NCBI GenBank assembly: GCA_016650315.1
Contig: JAENVZ010000036.1
Location: 1-10,095 of the forward strand
Source: Alphaproteobacteria bacterium
GTDB lineage: Bacteria; Pseudomonadota; Alphaproteobacteria; Sphingomonadales; Sphingomonadaceae
DNA length: 10,095 bases
Direction of reading: 5' to 3'
Shown here: positions 8,899-10,095 of the stretch, in pieces
How positions within the stretch are numbered: the first letter of the stretch is position 1
Layout: each line of letters opens with the position of its first letter
Notes under the pieces: generated by a model
The model's database searches: none
What the model saw: the letters and a program-made list of their open reading frames with translations, nothing else
What the model was told of the DNA's origin: nothing
Position numbers and translations under genes: made by a program

Positions 8899-9522
8899 TC
8901 AATTTAATGCGCTCAGTCCCTTTATTGTACCATCAACCAGCGCCTTGTCGGCGGCGGCATCATGATGTTCGGCAATAAGTGTCGCAGCGGCGGTGCTGGC
9001 CGCTTTGGCAACCTTTGCCCGGACTTCGGCTACTGCAGCACGTTCGGCGGCAGCGATCTTGTCCTCAGCCATTTTTTTGCGGCGGAGGATCAGATTGCTT
9101 GCGTCTTCCTTCGCCTGAGCCACAATATGTTCCGCCTCTTCTTCTGCGCGGACACGCATGTCATCCGCTTCCTTGGCAGCAGCGGACATCTTGGCTTCAT
9201 ATTCCGCTTTCAGCGCTTCGGCTTCGGCACGCAATTGCGTCGCCTCATCAAGCTGCGCGCGTATGGCCGCAATCCGCTTGTCCAGTGAGCCGCCAATGGC
9301 GCCGGGAACCTTTTTCCAAAGCAAAATGCTTAGAAAAATAACCATGGCCAGGCTGACCCAGGCCGTCGCGTCCAACCCAAGAGCACTCGGATCGACATGA
9401 TGTTCCGCTCCACCAGGTGCATGCGTGCCAGCATGAGGCACGGTCTCCGCCGATGCCGCATGTTCCAGATTTTGTTCTACCTGTTGCGAACCCGCGTCGA
9501 GATGTTCTGCTGCTTCAGCCAT
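8899..9522 (-). CDS. atpF: ATP synthase F0 subunit b (AtpF) with His-rich N-terminal extension
   Basis: Peripheral stalk subunit that holds F1 to F0. Residues 52-70 (TAWVSLAMVIFLSILLWKK region) form the single membrane helix. From about 78 on the protein is a long charged, Ala/Glu/Lys-rich helix expected to form the coiled-coil dimer with b', ending near residue 207. DKRIAAIRAQLDEATQLRAE (81-100) is typical of alphaproteobacterial b. Before the membrane helix there are about 50 residues with six histidines (7, 21, 30, 34, 41, 42) and many acidic residues, much longer than the few residues before the helix in E. coli b. The ATG lies inside the end of atpF' (8-nt overlap), so translation is probably coupled. 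It could instead start further in, but no Met lies between residue 1 and M60 inside the helix. A hairpin terminator follows. Confidence 0.93.
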   Translation of the reverse strand: MAEAAEHLDAGSQQVEQNLEHAASAETVPHAGTHAPGGAEHHVDPSALGLDATAWVSLAMVIFLSILLWKKVPGAIGGSLDKRIAAIRAQLDEATQLRAEAEALKAEYEAKMSAAAKEADDMRVRAEEEAEHIVAQAKEDASNLILRRKKMAEDKIAAAERAAVAEVRAKVAKAASTAAATLIAEHHDAAADKALVDGTIKGLSALN

Positions 9523-10009
9523 TGGCCAGTGCCGCCTTTACTGCCTTGCTGGCCGCGGCGGCGCTCGCCTTGGCCCCGGAAATCTTTGTGACCATATCTT
9601 GTGCCGCATCAGCCGCAATTCCCTCAATCTGGGTCAGAGCTGATGCCGTAGCTGCGGCGATTTCCGCTTCAGCCGCAGCGATTTTTTCGGCAATCTTTGC
9701 ATCCGCATCGGCCAGTCGCTTTTCAGCCGCCTTTGCGGCCTTTTCCTTGGCGATATGGGTCACCTTTTGCGCAGCCGCACGATTTTCATCAGACTTTACT
9801 CGATACTCTTCCTCAATTTCATCAGCGCGGGCGGAAGCCGCCTTTGCCGCATCAAGGTCATCGGAAATCCTTTTATCGCGCGCCTCAACCGTCGATTCGA
9901 TCTTTGGCAACATGCCAAGGCCGACGACGACAAAAACGAAACCAAACGTCAGCAGCAGCCAAAAGATCTGCGATGCGTAGGTTGCGGCGATCTGGGATAT
10001 TTGTGGCAT
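9515..10009 (-). CDS. atpF': ATP synthase F0 subunit b' (AtpF', also called AtpG)
   Basis: Second, diverged b-type stalk subunit found in alphaproteobacteria, cyanobacteria and chloroplasts; it pairs with b to form a heterodimeric stalk. The start MPQISQIAATYASQIFWLLL is characteristic of b'. A membrane helix spans about 14-34 and is followed by LPKIESTVEARDKRISDDLD (34-53), then an Ala-rich helical region to residue 164. The N-terminus is short, unlike that of the b subunit downstream. The length fits the family. The ATG at 10009 has only a weak GGA 8-9 nt upstream. Its TGA lies within the first codons of atpF. It follows what appears to be the end of atpE, giving the c-b'-b order of alphaproteobacterial F0 operons, which are separate from the F1 operon. 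Confidence 0.95.
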   Translation of the reverse strand: MPQISQIAATYASQIFWLLLTFGFVFVVVGLGMLPKIESTVEARDKRISDDLDAAKAASARADEIEEEYRVKSDENRAAAQKVTHIAKEKAAKAAEKRLADADAKIAEKIAAAEAEIAAATASALTQIEGIAADAAQDMVTKISGAKASAAAASKAVKAALANG

Positions 10010-10033
10010 CGAATTCGTCCAGCAAAATGGTCA

Positions 10034-10057
10034 GCCGGGCAGCGAAAGCCACCCGGC
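10034..10057 (-). other. Stem-loop between atpE and atpF'
   Basis: GCCGGG (10034-10039) pairs with CCCGGC (10052-10057). Within, after a 2x2 mismatch, GC-GAAA-GC can close the loop (10042-10049, + strand letters). No T-run follows in the - strand direction, so it is unlikely to stop transcription. A stem here could stabilise or mark processing of the mRNA between the c and b' coding regions, which must be made in very different amounts. The function is an inference. Confidence 0.5.
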
Positions 10058-10083
10058 AGGATATTCAATCCGTTATCGCTGCT

Positions 10084-10095
10084 TTACGCAACGAA
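10084..10095 (-). CDS. atpE: ATP synthase F0 subunit c (AtpE), last three codons only
   Basis: Read on the - strand, the right edge gives TTC GTT GCG TAA, that is F-V-A-stop. This matches the way I recall sphingomonad subunit c proteins ending (hydrophobic helix then LLFVA). The position directly upstream of atpF' is where atpE lies in alphaproteobacterial F0 operons. Four codons are too few to prove identity; the call rests on gene order. A 74-nt gap with a stem-loop separates it from atpF'. Confidence 0.55.
   Translation of the reverse strand, partial: FVA

Overview
The window is a gene-dense chromosomal segment from an alphaproteobacterium, most likely a member of the Sphingomonadales (Sphingopyxis/Sphingorhabdus-like). 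I base this on three things: duplicated, diverged ATP synthase b and b' subunits next to a subunit c end; protein sequences of sphingomonad type (ParE, ApaG, MetZ); and an intergenic repeat built on a TCGAGCGAAGTCGA-like core that I recall as common in sphingomonads. The genus is an inference from memory, not from a search. Almost every gene is housekeeping. I found no phage, insertion sequence, CRISPR array, tRNA or rRNA, and no convincing new multi-gene system.

Layout. On the + strand, positions 1-2517 hold the 3' part of parE (topoisomerase IV subunit B, start outside the window) and a lipoprotein-anchored mono-haem cytochrome c. From 2544 to the right edge everything is on the - strand, so the two blocks converge at about 2530. 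In transcription order the - strand reads: last codons of atpE (c), atpF' (b'), atpF (b), a hairpin terminator, uvrC, a REP-like inverted repeat pair, recO, leuB, metZ (GTG start), apaG, and a short LysR-type regulator.

How the genes work together. atpE-atpF'-atpF is the end of the F0 operon, with b' and b overlapping by 8 nt. uvrC (excision nuclease) and recO (recombination mediator) are DNA repair genes separated by the repeat. leuB-metZ-apaG-lysR are tightly packed (gaps of 22 and 9 nt, then a 4-nt ATGA overlap) and look like one transcription unit joining leucine and methionine synthesis to ApaG and a regulator. recO is 51 nt upstream of leuB and may be read through into it.

The points most worth a second look are the repeat pair with compensatory base changes between uvrC and recO, the uvrC start lacking a Shine-Dalgarno sequence 15 nt after the atp terminator hairpin, the shortened effector domain of the LysR protein, the His-rich N-terminal extension of subunit b, and the AT-richer cytochrome lipoprotein gene.
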